Of a stretch of DNA of 64,000 nt, positions 50,218 through 58,789 are shown piece after piece; position 1 is the stretch's first letter; the number at the start of each line of letters is the position of its first letter. The notes beneath the pieces are model-generated. The model ran no database searches, was not told the DNA's origin, and saw nothing but the letters and a program-made list of their open reading frames with translations. Source of the stretch: Streptomyces sp. MNU76 (lineage in GTDB: Bacteria; Actinomycetota; Actinomycetes; Streptomycetales; Streptomycetaceae). A program made the position numbers and the translations under genes. Where the stretch lies: NCBI RefSeq assembly GCF_020982545.1, contig NZ_JAJKLK010000001.1:620001-684000 (forward strand), in the 5' to 3' direction.

Positions 50218-50334
50218 GAGGAACGGGCCACCCTCACCCGGCTGTCGGACGGCACGCTGGACTTCGCCTACACGGGCGCCAAGGTCGACGGCTCCCAGCA
50301 GTCGGTGAACGCCGTTCTGGCGAAGGTCCGTTGA
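50218..50334 (+). pseudogene. 3' remnant of a lost gene
   Basis: A 38-codon stretch ending in TGA with strong codon bias reads EERATLTRLSDGTLDFAYTG then AKVDGSQQSVNAVLAKVR. It has no start codon or room for one, since it lies 31 bp behind the phosphatase in another frame. It looks like the C-terminal end of a decayed or recombined gene. I do not recognise the family. Confidence 0.5.
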
Positions 50335-50352
50335 GGACGGCGGCCCCTCCTC

Positions 50353-50480
50353 CCGCCACCCTGCCCGTCCCATCCGCAGGGTGCTGCCCCTGGCCCCGCT
50401 ACGGGGTTTGCCGCCGAGGCGACAACGGGGGCAGGGTGCAGCCCTCGGGGATGGGACGGGTAGGGGCGGCGGGGACGGAG
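50353..50480. repeat. Dispersed repeat family B, long imperfect palindrome
   Basis: The left arm (50353-50390, ccaccctgcccgtcccatcc then gcagggtgctgcccc) is largely complementary to the right arm (50429-50480, GGGGGCAGGGTGCAGCCCTC then ggggatgggacgggtagggg). The right arm matches repeat B copy 1 near 19036. It lies between convergent genes and may terminate both. Confidence 0.6.
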
Positions 50481-50499
50481 GGCCCAGGGCCCGGTCCGG

Positions 50500-51156
50500 C
50501 TAGGGGCCGGTGCTCGCGGGCCCGTACAGCGCGTTCGGCGCGCCCGTCATCAGCGCCCAGTACCTGTCCCCGTACGACCAGTGCCACCACTCGGTGGGGT
50601 AGTTGACCAGCCCGGCCGTGGTGAGCGCCGCCGAGAGGGTGCGCCGGTTGCGGCGGGCCGTGTCGGAGATGTTGGGCGCGTCGGTGTAGCAGGCGTCGTC
50701 GCTCTCCTCGGGGCTGGCGTCCAGGCGTGTGCCCATGTCGAGTTCCTCCCCGGCGGCCGTGCACAGGGTGAGGTCGACCGCGGCGCCGGCGACATGCGGC
50801 CCGATCTCCGGCGGGGAGAGCGAACGGCTGGTCTGGACGTGGAGGAACTCCTCCGTCCAGTCGGGGTTGGCCTGCCGCAGCTCGGCGGCGTACCGCTCGA
50901 AGTAATGGATCTGCAGGGCCAGCGGCCGGTATCCCTCGGTGACCAGCAGCCGCAGCCCGTCGGGCAGCAGCCGGGCGGCCCGCGCGAGACGCCAGGCGAC
51001 GCCCTCACGCAGGTGCGCGTACGCCCCCTCGGGGTCGGCCTGACGGGAGTCGACCACCACGAAGGGCAGCTCCCTCAGATCGACGAGGGGCTCACCGCAC
51101 TCCTGGACCGGGACACCGGCGACCTCGGGGTCGCTCATGAGGATGATCGAAGGCAT
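50500..51156 (-). CDS. D-Ala-D-Ala dipeptidase (VanX-like, M15D)
   Basis: 218-residue zinc peptidase. Ligands and catalytic residues are in HVAGAAVDLTL (His, Asp), MGTRLD (where VanX has MGT.FD), and PTEWWHWSYGD (catalytic Glu and last His), with VTEGYRPLALQ supplying the conserved Arg. The enzyme hydrolyses D-Ala-D-Ala. Outside vanHAX clusters, as here, it may serve peptidoglycan recycling or turnover rather than glycopeptide resistance; no vanH or vanA lies in the window. There is no signal peptide. Confidence 0.9.
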   Translation of the reverse strand: MPSIILMSDPEVAGVPVQECGEPLVDLRELPFVVVDSRQADPEGAYAHLREGVAWRLARAARLLPDGLRLLVTEGYRPLALQIHYFERYAAELRQANPDWTEEFLHVQTSRSLSPPEIGPHVAGAAVDLTLCTAAGEELDMGTRLDASPEESDDACYTDAPNISDTARRNRRTLSAALTTAGLVNYPTEWWHWSYGDRYWALMTGAPNALYGPASTGP

Positions 51157-51208
51157 GCGTCGTCTTCCACCGGGCGGGAGGTGCGATGCGTCGGGGTGTG
51201 CGGCAGCA

Positions 51209-51249
51209 CCCCGGGGAGGGACTTGATCCCCTGATGTCCCTCCCCGGGG
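51209..51249 (-). terminator. Strong hairpin between the AfsR-like and VanX-like genes
   Basis: CCCCGGGGAGGGAC (51209-51222) and GTCCCTCCCCGGGG (51236-51249) form a perfect 14-bp stem with a 13-base loop, 53 bp before the VanX-like start. It could end the upstream AfsR-like transcript or fold in the vanX leader. Confidence 0.65.
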
Positions 51250-51533
51250 GCCTCCCCCCTTGAGTGGTGGTTCGTGGCCTGGCTCCGGGCGTCCCCCCAG
51301 CCCGTCCTGCTCGTGCGATTCCACTGTTGTCACGTTCCCACCGGTCCGTCCCCTGTGCGCTCCGGTGGGCCGACCGGCCGGGCGGTGGTCGCCCGGCCGA
51401 TCCGTTGTTCCCCCGAGAACAACGAGAATGGCGGACTCCGCTGGAAGTTCTCTGCAAGTCCGCCGCAAACGGGTTTCGGCCTGCCCGACCGTCCGGAACG
51501 CGCCTGCGTCACCCAGGTCACGTGCCCGGGGGA
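51250..51533. other. Rest of the 377-bp gap: two further perfect hairpins, no gene
   Basis: CGGCCGGGCG/CGCCCGGCCG (51375-51399, 5-base loop) and GTTGTTC/GAACAAC (51404-51423, 6-base loop) follow each other closely. A 63-codon open frame across this part shows no codon bias and is not a gene. No clear promoter for the VanX-like gene was found. Confidence 0.5.
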
Positions 51534-54500
51534 TCACACCCACGGCCACGGCTCGTGCCGTTCGCGGGCCTCGCAGGCGTTGAACACCCCCATGGCCTCG
51601 GCCCGCAGCTCCTCCGCGCCGGTCCGGTCCCCGAGCGCGGCCCGGACCACCGACAGATTGCGCAGGGCGCGGGCCCGGGGCAGCGGCAGGGCGAGGACGC
51701 CCCAGAGCGCGGCGGAGGCCGTCAGCAGCCCCTCCGCGTCCGTCAGCCGCCCGTCGGCCAGCGCGCACTCGCCGAGCGTGCGCAGCGTCAGGGCCTCGCC
51801 GAAACGGTCCTCGTGGGTCCGGCAGACCTCCAGGATCTCGTGCAGCTCCGTCTCCGCCTCCCGCACGTGCCCGAGCCGCAGCCGCGCCTTGACCCGGGCC
51901 CGCAGCGCGTACGCCGCCATGTGCGGGTCGCCGAGGTCGCGCAGGATCTCCAGCGCCTGCTCCGCCACGCGCGCGGCCTCCTCGTACGCGTCCAGCGAGC
52001 GGTGCACCAGGCTGAGCGTGCGCAGCGCCAGCGCCTCGCCGCGTCGGCTGCCGAGCCGCCGATAGGCCCGCAGCGACTCGTCGAGCAGCGGGAACGCGCC
52101 CTTCTGGTCGCCCAGTTCGAGGCGTACGGAACCGCCGTACCGGCAGGCGACCCCGACGCCCGTGTCGTCGCCGACCCGTCGGAAGCCCTCGGCGGCGTCG
52201 GTCAACGCCCGTTCCGCGTCGCGGAGTTCGCCGACCTCGCGGCAGGCGCTGCCGAGGCCCGCGAGGGCGGCGGAGCGGCCGCGGACGTCGCCCAGTTCGG
52301 TGCAGATGCGCTCGGCGGTGCGGAAGTACTCCTGGGACTCGGCGATGCGGTCCTGTTCGTAGCGGAGCTGTCCGAGGCCGATGATCAGCAGGGCCTCGCC
52401 CGAGCGGTCCTCGGCCCGGCGTGCCGCGGCGAGGGCGGCGTCGTGGCTGCGCCACCAGGCGTCGAAGCGGTTCTTGATGGCGAACGAGGAGGAGCACAGG
52501 GCCGCTGCCGCTTCGCAGGCGAGGGTGTGCAGGCCGAGGGCTGCCGCCCGTTCGACGGCTGTGGTGAGGGTGTCGGCTTCGGCGTCGAACCAGGCGAAAG
52601 GGTCTGTCAGAGCGCGGCGGGTGGTCTGTGCGCCTACCGGGGAGGGGGCTTCGGTCGGTTCGCGGCTGTCGATCGTGTGTGGTTGCTCGCGCAGTTCCCC
52701 GCGCCCCTTGAGGCGGAACCCCTGTCTCAGGATCACCGCACCCGAAGGTGCCTCCTCCGTCACCCTGTCCATCAGCCACAGGCCGGCCGACAGTGCCCTG
52801 CCCACCGCCGCAGTGCGGTCCTCCGCGGGGTCCTCGGCCTCCGCGCGTTCGGCGGCGTAGACGCGGACCAGGTCGTGCAGGCGGTAGCGGGGCTGGCCGA
52901 TCTGGTCGGTGCCGGGGCAGGTGATCAGCTGGGCGTCCAGGAGTCGTTCGAGGACCTCCTCCGCCCCGTCCTCGGTCATGCCGGAGAGCGCGGCGACCGC
53001 CCACACGGCGACGTCGGCCGAACCGAGCGTCGCGATACGGCGCAGGACGCGGCGGGCGCACTCGTCCAGCGCCTGGTAGCTGAGGCCGAGCCCGGCCCGG
53101 ACCTCCAGGTCGCCCACGGACAGCTCGTCCAGGCGGCGGTGTTCGTCGGCGAGCCGCTCGGCGAGGACGCTGGGCGTCCAGTGCCGCCGGGTCGCGAGGC
53201 GGGCGCCGGCGATCCGCAGGGCCAGCGGCAGCCCGCCGCACAGCTCGACGATCCGGCGGGCCGCGGCCTGTTCGCGCGGGTCGTCCGGGGTGCGTTCCGG
53301 GCCGGTGACCCTGGTGAGCAGTTCGAGTCCGCGGGCGTCGTCCAGGACGTCCAGGTCGGTGCGGCGCGCCCCGACGAGCCCGCCGAGCCGGGCCCGTGAG
53401 GTCACCAGGACCCCGCAGCTGGCGCTGCCCGGAAGCAGGGGCCGTACCTGGGCCTCGCCGTTCGCGTCGTCGAGGACCAGCAGGATCCGGCGTCCGGCGA
53501 CCAGGCTGCGGAACAGGTCGCCGCGTTCGGCCGTGTCCTCCGGCGGGTCGGCGCCGAGCGCCCGCAGCAGTCGGCCCAGAACCTCGGCGGGCGGCACGGG
53601 CTCGCTGAAGCCGTGCAGTTCGGCGTAGAGCTGCCCGTCGGGGTACGCACCGGCGACCCGGTGCGCGGCCTGCACGGCGAGCGTGGACTTGCCGACCCCG
53701 GCGGCCCCCGAGACCACGACGACGGGCATCGCCTCCCGGGCGGCGGTCAGCTTCTCGACGACCCGGGCCAGCTCCTCCTGCCGACCGGTGAAGTCGCCGA
53801 TGGCGGGCGGCAGGAGCGACACCGCCCGGGGCGGGGCCGTGCCGACGGGCCCCGGAGCCGCGGGCGCCGCCGTCGCGGCGAGCAGGGCCGGGTCGGCCCG
53901 CAGGATGGCCTCGTACAGGCGGTTCAGCTCCGGGCCCGGGTCGAGGCCCAGCTCCTCGGCGAGCACGGCCCGGCCCTCCGCGTAGACGGCCAGCGCGTCG
54001 GCCTGTCGGCCGAGCCGGTAGAGGCCCAGCATCAGCTGCCCGCGCGGCCGTTCCCGGGCCGGATGCGCGCCGACCAGCGCGGTCAGTTCGGTGACCAGTT
54101 CCGCCTCGTGCCCGCCGGTCTCCAGCTCGGCGGCGATCCGTTCCTCCAGGGCCGCCTGCCGTGCCTCCTCCAACCGCCCGGCCTCACCCCGCAGCGCCTC
54201 CCCGACCCCGCCGAGCGCCGGGCCCCGCCACAGCTCCAGCGCCTGGCGCAGCAGCCGCGCGGCCTCCGTGGGGTCGCCCTCGGCGGCGGCCCGCCGCCCG
54301 TCGGCGGTGCGGGCCTCGAACTCCGCCAGATCGACCCGGCCGACGCCGGGCCGCATCACGTATCCCGGCGGCCGGGTCTCGATCGCCTCCGCCGTCTGAG
54401 GGGGCAGCGCCCGGCGCAGGGCCGACACGTACGTCTGCACCAGCGCCCGTGCCGTGTCCGGGGGGTCGTCCCCCCAGATCACGTCCACGAGCGCGTCGGC

Positions 54501-54629
54501 GGGCACCACCTGTCCGGCCCGCAGCAGCAGCACGGCCAGCAGCGCGCGCGGTTTCGGGCCGCCCAGCCGCAGGGGTCTGTCACCGTGCCATGCCTCGACC
54601 GGGCCGAGCAGTCGGAATTCCAGCTCCAC
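51534..54629 (-). CDS. AfsR/SARP-family transcriptional regulator with NB-ARC and TPR domains
   Basis: 1031-residue large SARP. Residues about 1-95 form the OmpR-type DNA-binding domain (EFRLLGPVEAWHGDRPLRLG, GGPKPRALLAVLLL), 96-245 the BTAD helices, about 280-600 an NB-ARC ATPase (Walker A SGAAGVGKSTLAVQ, LLVLDDA, GGLPLALRIAGARL), and about 690-1020 TPR repeats (AESQEYFRTAERICTELGD). Such proteins activate secondary metabolism or development. Residues 641-648 (KGRGELRE) are encoded by a copy of dispersed repeat A, inserted in frame between NB-ARC and TPR. It begins at a GTG and is divergent from nothing; no biosynthetic cluster lies in the window. Confidence 0.93.
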   Translation of the reverse strand: MELEFRLLGPVEAWHGDRPLRLGGPKPRALLAVLLLRAGQVVPADALVDVIWGDDPPDTARALVQTYVSALRRALPPQTAEAIETRPPGYVMRPGVGRVDLAEFEARTADGRRAAAEGDPTEAARLLRQALELWRGPALGGVGEALRGEAGRLEEARQAALEERIAAELETGGHEAELVTELTALVGAHPARERPRGQLMLGLYRLGRQADALAVYAEGRAVLAEELGLDPGPELNRLYEAILRADPALLAATAAPAAPGPVGTAPPRAVSLLPPAIGDFTGRQEELARVVEKLTAAREAMPVVVVSGAAGVGKSTLAVQAAHRVAGAYPDGQLYAELHGFSEPVPPAEVLGRLLRALGADPPEDTAERGDLFRSLVAGRRILLVLDDANGEAQVRPLLPGSASCGVLVTSRARLGGLVGARRTDLDVLDDARGLELLTRVTGPERTPDDPREQAAARRIVELCGGLPLALRIAGARLATRRHWTPSVLAERLADEHRRLDELSVGDLEVRAGLGLSYQALDECARRVLRRIATLGSADVAVWAVAALSGMTEDGAEEVLERLLDAQLITCPGTDQIGQPRYRLHDLVRVYAAERAEAEDPAEDRTAAVGRALSAGLWLMDRVTEEAPSGAVILRQGFRLKGRGELREQPHTIDSREPTEAPSPVGAQTTRRALTDPFAWFDAEADTLTTAVERAAALGLHTLACEAAAALCSSSFAIKNRFDAWWRSHDAALAAARRAEDRSGEALLIIGLGQLRYEQDRIAESQEYFRTAERICTELGDVRGRSAALAGLGSACREVGELRDAERALTDAAEGFRRVGDDTGVGVACRYGGSVRLELGDQKGAFPLLDESLRAYRRLGSRRGEALALRTLSLVHRSLDAYEEAARVAEQALEILRDLGDPHMAAYALRARVKARLRLGHVREAETELHEILEVCRTHEDRFGEALTLRTLGECALADGRLTDAEGLLTASAALWGVLALPLPRARALRNLSVVRAALGDRTGAEELRAEAMGVFNACEARERHEPWPWV
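52688..52707. repeat. Dispersed repeat family A inside a coding region
   Basis: CGCGCAGTTCCCCGCGCCCC, identical to the left arm of the intergenic copies at 18941 and 22775, lies within the AfsR-like gene. The second arm is absent. The frame is kept open. Confidence 0.9.
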
Positions 54630-54857
54630 GGGTCCCCATCTTCCGTGCTGTCGGACCGCCGGGACAGCGGTTTCTCACGCACCGTTCGACGCTCGTGTAC
54701 GGCGAGTGGTTTCCCATGCCGCGTGATGCGCCGCGGAGTTGTCGGAAAACGGGGCAACCGAAGGGAATCTTAGGTGGACGACGCGGAGATTCCCCCCGTG
54801 TGTGAGGACCATCTGTGACGATGCTGTGAGGGCCACCGGGCTACGAGGACCGCCGGG

Positions 54858-55451
54858 CTACCGGTGTACGGGGTACGACGCCTGGAAGGCCAGCCGACGG
54901 TCCGCGCCGGCCCCGAGCGGGTCGAGGAGGTCGTCGAGGGCGAGGAACTCCTCCCGGACGGGCCGGCCGCTCACCTCCGCCAGCCGGCCGACGAAGAGGT
55001 CCTCCAGCTCCCGCACCCGCTTGTTCTTCCACACCTTGTCGGCCAGGGAGACCAGCAGGTCCTCCACCCCGACGCCGGGCCCCGCCCATGCCGCGTGCGT
55101 GGCCGCGAACCTGGCCGACTCCGGCTCGACCCCGTGCTCCAGCAGCAGCCGGCGCCCGGCCTCCTCGTGCGCGGAGCCGGGGCCCGACAGCTCCCCGGGG
55201 TGCGTGATCTTCCCGATGTCGTGCGTGGCCGCCCCGAAGAGCGCGGCCGCGCGGTCGAACGGCAGCCGGGGGTGCCGCTGTTCCAACCAGGCGGTCAGTT
55301 CGTGTGCCACGTCGTGGACGAGCCGTAGGTGTGCCGTGAGCCGGGGCGGGGCGCCGAGGCTTCGCAGCAGCGTCACGGCTCGCTCGGGCAGGGGGCGCAG
55401 TGGCGGGTCGGTGACGGCGGTCAGCGGATCGGTGGGGCGCGACGAATTCAC
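54858..55451 (-). CDS. HD-domain protein
   Basis: 197-residue HD-superfamily protein: His in LVHDVAHEL, the HD pair in GAATHDIGKITHPGEL, and downstream His/Asp positions in FAATHAAW and LVSLADKVWKNK. The metal set fits a phosphohydrolase, perhaps on nucleotides; the substrate is unknown. The GTG start at 55451 has TAGACA six bases upstream, another possible leaderless start. The 228 bp between its 3' end and the AfsR-like start show no feature I can support. Confidence 0.83.
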   Translation of the reverse strand: MNSSRPTDPLTAVTDPPLRPLPERAVTLLRSLGAPPRLTAHLRLVHDVAHELTAWLEQRHPRLPFDRAAALFGAATHDIGKITHPGELSGPGSAHEEAGRRLLLEHGVEPESARFAATHAAWAGPGVGVEDLLVSLADKVWKNKRVRELEDLFVGRLAEVSGRPVREEFLALDDLLDPLGAGADRRLAFQASYPVHR

Positions 55452-55747
55452 GGGATGTGTCTACCGGTCCGCGGGGGCCGTCGGGCGAATTCGACGCATC
55501 CGCGCGGACCCGGAGTTGTGCGGGACAGACTCCAGCCGAGTTTAGACACAGCGGGTCATTGAGGAGATGCGAAGAGTGAAATTCGATGGTGCGGGGGAGC
55601 ACCGTGAAGGCAGGTGGAGAAGGCTCGGGGGACGGTACTCGGCGGGCGCGTCGAAGAGGCGGAGGAATCGGTGGAGGAATTGCGGCGGACGGCAGAAAAG
55701 GCGGGAATTGTTCTGTCGTCACCGGGCCTCTCGGCGGCGGCCCTGCG

Positions 55748-55978
55748 GTGAACGGCAACGGGAGGAAACCTGCGATCGGCACCTATGCGGTGGACACCCG
55801 CACCGGGCAGGTCGGCCGCGTCATGGGCCACGAGGGGCCCTACGTACAGCTCCGGCCGGTCGGCGGCGGAAGGGAGTGGGACTGCGCCCCCGAGGTCGTA
55901 CGGGCCGCGACGACCATAGAACGGCTGCGGGCCGCGACGGCCTACGAGAACGCACGCAGCCGGGGCGAGGTCCCTTGA
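55748..55978 (+). CDS. Small conserved-looking hypothetical protein
   Basis: 76-residue protein, VNGNGRKPAIGTYAVDTRTG then QVGRVMGHEGPYVQLRPVGG, ending RAATAYENARSRGEVP. The region RVMGHEGPYVQLRPVGG looks like a small SH3-like barrel and the sequence has good codon bias. The GTG at 55748 is the most likely start; the same frame is open back to 55586, but that part is low in complexity and unlike a protein. No recognisable function. It precedes recO by 58 bp. The 296 bp before it contain no supported feature. Confidence 0.65.
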   Translation: MNGNGRKPAIGTYAVDTRTGQVGRVMGHEGPYVQLRPVGGGREWDCAPEVVRAATTIERLRAATAYENARSRGEVP

Positions 55979-56023
55979 AGGGATGACCGCCGGACGAGGT
56001 CCCGCCGCGCACCGGCCGTAGGC

Positions 56024-56029
56024 GAGAAT
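56024..56029 (+). promoter_or_regulatory. -10-like hexamer seven bases before recO
   Basis: GAGAAT then seven bases and the ATG at 56037. The same hexamer and nearly the same spacer (GGGCGGC versus GGGCGCC) precede era. Confidence 0.4.
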
Positions 56030-56036
56030 GGGCGGC

Positions 56037-56786
56037 ATGAGCCTTTTCCGGGACGACGGTGTCGTGCTGCGCACCCAGAAGCTGGGTGAAGCGGACCGGA
56101 TCATCACGTTGCTCACCCGTGGGCACGGGCGGGTGCGGGCCGTGGCGCGCGGGGTACGGCGGACCAAGTCCAAGTTCGGCGCGCGGCTCGAACCCTTCTC
56201 CCACGTGGACGTGCAGTTCTTCGCGCGCGGCAGCGAGCTGGTCGGACGCGGGCTGCCCCTGTGCACCCAGAGCGAGACCATCGCTCCCTACGGCGGCGGC
56301 ATCGTGAGCGACTACGCCCGCTACACCGCCGGGACGGCCATGCTGGAGACCGCCGAGCGGTTCACGGACCACGAGGGCGAGCCCGCCGTGCAGCAGTACC
56401 TGCTGCTCGTCGGTGGGCTGCGCACCCTCGCCCGCGGCGAACACGCCCCGCACCTGGTCCTCGACGCCTTCCTGCTGCGCTCCCTCGCCGTCAACGGCTA
56501 CGCCCCCACCTTCAGCGACTGCGCCAAGTGCGGCATGCCCGGCCCGAACCGTTTCTTCTCCGTCGCCTCCGGAGGCTCCGTCTGCGTGGACTGCCGGGTG
56601 CCCGGCAGCGTCGTACCCTCGCCACAGACGCTGGAACTGCTTGCCGCGCTCCTTACGGGAGACTGGGAGACCGCGGACGCGAGCGAGCCGCGGCACGTCA
56701 GGGAGGGCAGCGGGCTGGTGTCCGCCTATCTGCACTGGCATCTGGAGCGCGGCCTGCGCTCCCTTCGGTACGTGGAGAAGTCGTAG
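56037..56786 (+). CDS. recO: DNA repair protein RecO
   Basis: 249-residue recombination mediator. An N-terminal OB fold (LFRDDGVVLRTQKLGEADRI, GRVRAVARGVRRTKSKFGAR) is followed by a helical domain with a zinc finger (CAKCG and CVDCR). RecO helps load RecA at gaps with RecR and RecF. It is followed by uppS after 42 bp, an arrangement common in actinobacteria. Length and motifs are normal. Confidence 0.95.
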   Translation: MSLFRDDGVVLRTQKLGEADRIITLLTRGHGRVRAVARGVRRTKSKFGARLEPFSHVDVQFFARGSELVGRGLPLCTQSETIAPYGGGIVSDYARYTAGTAMLETAERFTDHEGEPAVQQYLLLVGGLRTLARGEHAPHLVLDAFLLRSLAVNGYAPTFSDCAKCGMPGPNRFFSVASGGSVCVDCRVPGSVVPSPQTLELLAALLTGDWETADASEPRHVREGSGLVSAYLHWHLERGLRSLRYVEKS

Positions 56787-56828
56787 GCACGACCGACCCA
56801 CCGGCACCCCTAAGGAGACGAGAAGCAC

Positions 56829-57689
56829 ATGGTGGTACGCGGGTTCCTCGGGCGTCAGCGCCGCGAGTACAAGGCGCCGACGCCGCACCCGTCCGGCGCC
56901 CGCGCGCCCAAGCTCCCCGGCGAGCTGGTCCCCGAGCACGTGGCGATCGTCATGGACGGCAACGGCCGTTGGGCCAAGGAGCGCGGGCTGCCGCGCACCG
57001 AGGGCCACAAGGTCGGCGCCGAGCGCGTGCTCGACGTCCTCCAGGGCTCGATCGAGGTCGGCGTCCGCAACATCTCCCTCTACGCCTTCTCCACCGAGAA
57101 CTGGAAGCGCTCGCCCGACGAGGTCCGCTTCCTGATGAACTTCAACCGCGACTTCATCCGCAAGACCCGCGACCAGCTCGACGAACTCGGCATCCGGGTC
57201 CGCTGGGTGGGCCGGATGCCGAAGCTGTGGAAGTCGGTCGCCAAGGAACTCCAGGTCGCGCAGGAGCAGACCAAGGACAACGACCTGCTGACGCTGTACT
57301 TCTGCATGAACTACGGCGGCCGGGCCGAGATCGCCGACGCGGCCCAGGCCCTCGCCGAGGACATCCGCGCGGGCCGCCTCGACCCCTCCAAGGTCACCGA
57401 GAAGACCTTCGCGAAGTACCTCTACTACCCGGACATGCCGGACGTCGACCTCTTCCTGCGCCCCAGCGGTGAGCAGCGCACCTCCAACTACCTGCTCTGG
57501 CAGAGCGCCTACGCCGAGATGGTCTTCCAGGACGTGCTGTGGCCCGACTTCGACCGCCGTGACCTATGGCGGGCGTGCGTGGAGTTCGCCTCCCGCGACC
57601 GCCGCTTCGGCGGCGCCGTCCCGAACGAGGAACTCCTCGCGATGGAAGCCGCGATGGAGGGCCGGACGGAGGGCCGGACGGAGGGCTGA
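56829..57689 (+). CDS. uppS: Isoprenyl transferase (undecaprenyl diphosphate synthase type)
   Basis: 286-residue cis-prenyltransferase. Conserved regions are [18 protein letters not shown] (catalytic Asp), [19 protein letters not shown], and [20 protein letters not shown] with [13 protein letters not shown]. It builds the C50-C55 lipid carrier for peptidoglycan synthesis. AAGGAG precedes the ATG. The C-terminus ends in a tandem duplication [10 protein letters not shown] encoded by three near-identical 12-bp units, an odd, probably neutral expansion. Confidence 0.96.
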   Translation: MVVRGFLGRQRREYKAPTPHPSGARAPKLPGELVPEHVAIVMDGNGRWAKERGLPRTEGHKVGAERVLDVLQGSIEVGVRNISLYAFSTENWKRSPDEVRFLMNFNRDFIRKTRDQLDELGIRVRWVGRMPKLWKSVAKELQVAQEQTKDNDLLTLYFCMNYGGRAEIADAAQALAEDIRAGRLDPSKVTEKTFAKYLYYPDMPDVDLFLRPSGEQRTSNYLLWQSAYAEMVFQDVLWPDFDRRDLWRACVEFASRDRRFGGAVPNEELLAMEAAMEGRTEGRTEG

Positions 57690-57691
57690 CC

Positions 57692-58216
57692 GTGACGCGG
57701 GCCGGCGGGGAGAACGTGGAGCTGGTGTACCGGGCGGCGGTCGGGGACTTCCGCGAGGCGGTACGCGTGTCCGCGCGCGCCTCGGCCGCCGGCCGGTGGG
57801 GCCAGGGCCTGCTGCTGTTCGCCGCCGGGGCGGGCCTGTTCGTCACGGTCGTGACGCTCGCCCTGGGCGCCCTGCCCGACGCACGGGCCCTGGTGACGCC
57901 GGTGGCGGCGGCGGGCGGCCTCGTCCTGCTGCCGCGGCTCCAGGCCCGCCTCCTGCACCGGCGGGCGGCGGCCCTCGGGCTGCACCGCGCCGTGCTGGAC
58001 CCGTGGGGCGTGACGGTCGCGCACGACCGGGGCACCGAGCGTCCGGCCCGCTGGTCCCAGGTCTCCCGGTACGCGGAGACCCCGCACACCTTCGTACTGC
58101 TCAGCGGCGCCCACGCGCCCCGTCTCACCGTGCTCCCGAAGCGCGGCCTGGCAACCCCCGCCGACGCCGACCGACTCCGCGCCGTCCTGAACCGCGAGGG
58201 CCTGACCCGGCTGTAG
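57692..58216 (+). CDS. YcxB-like membrane protein
   Basis: 174-residue protein with an N-terminal VELVYRAAVGDFREAVRVSA, two membrane segments (GLLLFAAGAGLFVTVVTLAL and TPVAAAGGLVLLPRL) and a C-terminal domain with ERPARWSQVSRYAETPHTFV and LTVLPKRGL, the YcxB pattern. The GTG start lies two bases behind uppS, so it is co-transcribed. Function unknown. Confidence 0.78.
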   Translation: MTRAGGENVELVYRAAVGDFREAVRVSARASAAGRWGQGLLLFAAGAGLFVTVVTLALGALPDARALVTPVAAAGGLVLLPRLQARLLHRRAAALGLHRAVLDPWGVTVAHDRGTERPARWSQVSRYAETPHTFVLLSGAHAPRLTVLPKRGLATPADADRLRAVLNREGLTRL

Positions 58217-58220
58217 AGGG

Positions 58221-58247
58221 AAAGGCCGGGGCGGAGCCCCGGCCTTT
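58221..58247. terminator. Hairpin terminator between the YcxB-like gene and zur
   Basis: AAAGGCCGGGGC-GGA-GCCCCGGCCTTT, a perfect 12-bp stem with A-run and T-run at its ends, so it can work in both directions for these convergent genes. Confidence 0.9.
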
Positions 58248-58249
58248 GA

Positions 58250-58269
58250 GGGGCGCGGGGAACTGCGCG
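58250..58269. repeat. Dispersed repeat family A, half copy
   Basis: GGGGCGCGGGGAACTGCGCG, identical to the right arm at 18967 and 22805, directly next to the terminator stem. Confidence 0.85.
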
Positions 58270-58305
58270 AGAAGTCCCACGCACCCGCACCCGCCGACGC
58301 GCGCC

Positions 58306-58719
58306 CTACGACGTCTTGGCCGCGCAGTCCGCGCAGGTGCCGAAGATCTCCACCGTGTGGGCGACGTTCACGAAGCCGTGCTCGGCGGCGATCGCGTCGG
58401 CCCACTTCTCGACCGCGGGGCCCTCCACCTCCACGGCCGCGCCGCAGATCCGGCAGACCAGGTGGTGATGGTGCTCGCCGGTCGAGCAGCGGCGGTACAC
58501 GGACTCGCCGTCGGAGGTGCGCAGGACATCGACCTCGCCCGCGTCGGCGAGGGACTGCAACGTGCGGTACACGGTGGTGAGCCCGACCGAGTCGCCCTTG
58601 TGCTTGAGCATGTCGTGGAGTTCCTGCGCGCTGCGGAACTCGTCGACCTCGTCCAGTGCCGCGGCCACGGCCGCCCGCTGCCGGGTGGAACGACCTCGTA
58701 CAGGTCCGGCGGTCGTCAC
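58306..58719 (-). CDS. zur: Zinc uptake regulator Zur (Fur family)
   Basis: 137-residue Fur-family repressor. The winged helix includes RQRAAVAAALDEVDEFRSAQ and VGLTTVYRTLQSLADAGEVD. Metal sites are HHHHLVC, CRICG and CADCA. Its position directly behind znuACB and the palindromes at the znuA promoter identify it as Zur rather than Fur. GAGGAGG lies five bases before the GTG. Zinc-loaded Zur represses uptake genes. Confidence 0.92.
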   Translation of the reverse strand: MTTAGPVRGRSTRQRAAVAAALDEVDEFRSAQELHDMLKHKGDSVGLTTVYRTLQSLADAGEVDVLRTSDGESVYRRCSTGEHHHHLVCRICGAAVEVEGPAVEKWADAIAAEHGFVNVAHTVEIFGTCADCAAKTS

Positions 58720-58789
58720 CGTTGCCTCCTCACGTAGCGGTCTTGCGGGGCCATTGTGCCAGCCCCCGTCGACCCCGTTCAGCCGCCGG

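Noticed and set aside
50500..51156. Vancomycin resistance cluster
   Set aside because: Only a VanX-like enzyme is present; vanH, vanA and vanRS are absent from the window.
50500..53241. Very long minus-strand frame upstream of the VanX-like start
   Set aside because: Only the last 218 codons show the dipeptidase pattern, starting at 51156. The upstream part overlaps the AfsR-like gene in another frame.
51534..54629. Part of a secondary-metabolite gene cluster
   Set aside because: An AfsR-like regulator alone is not enough; no PKS, NRPS, terpene or tailoring genes lie around it.
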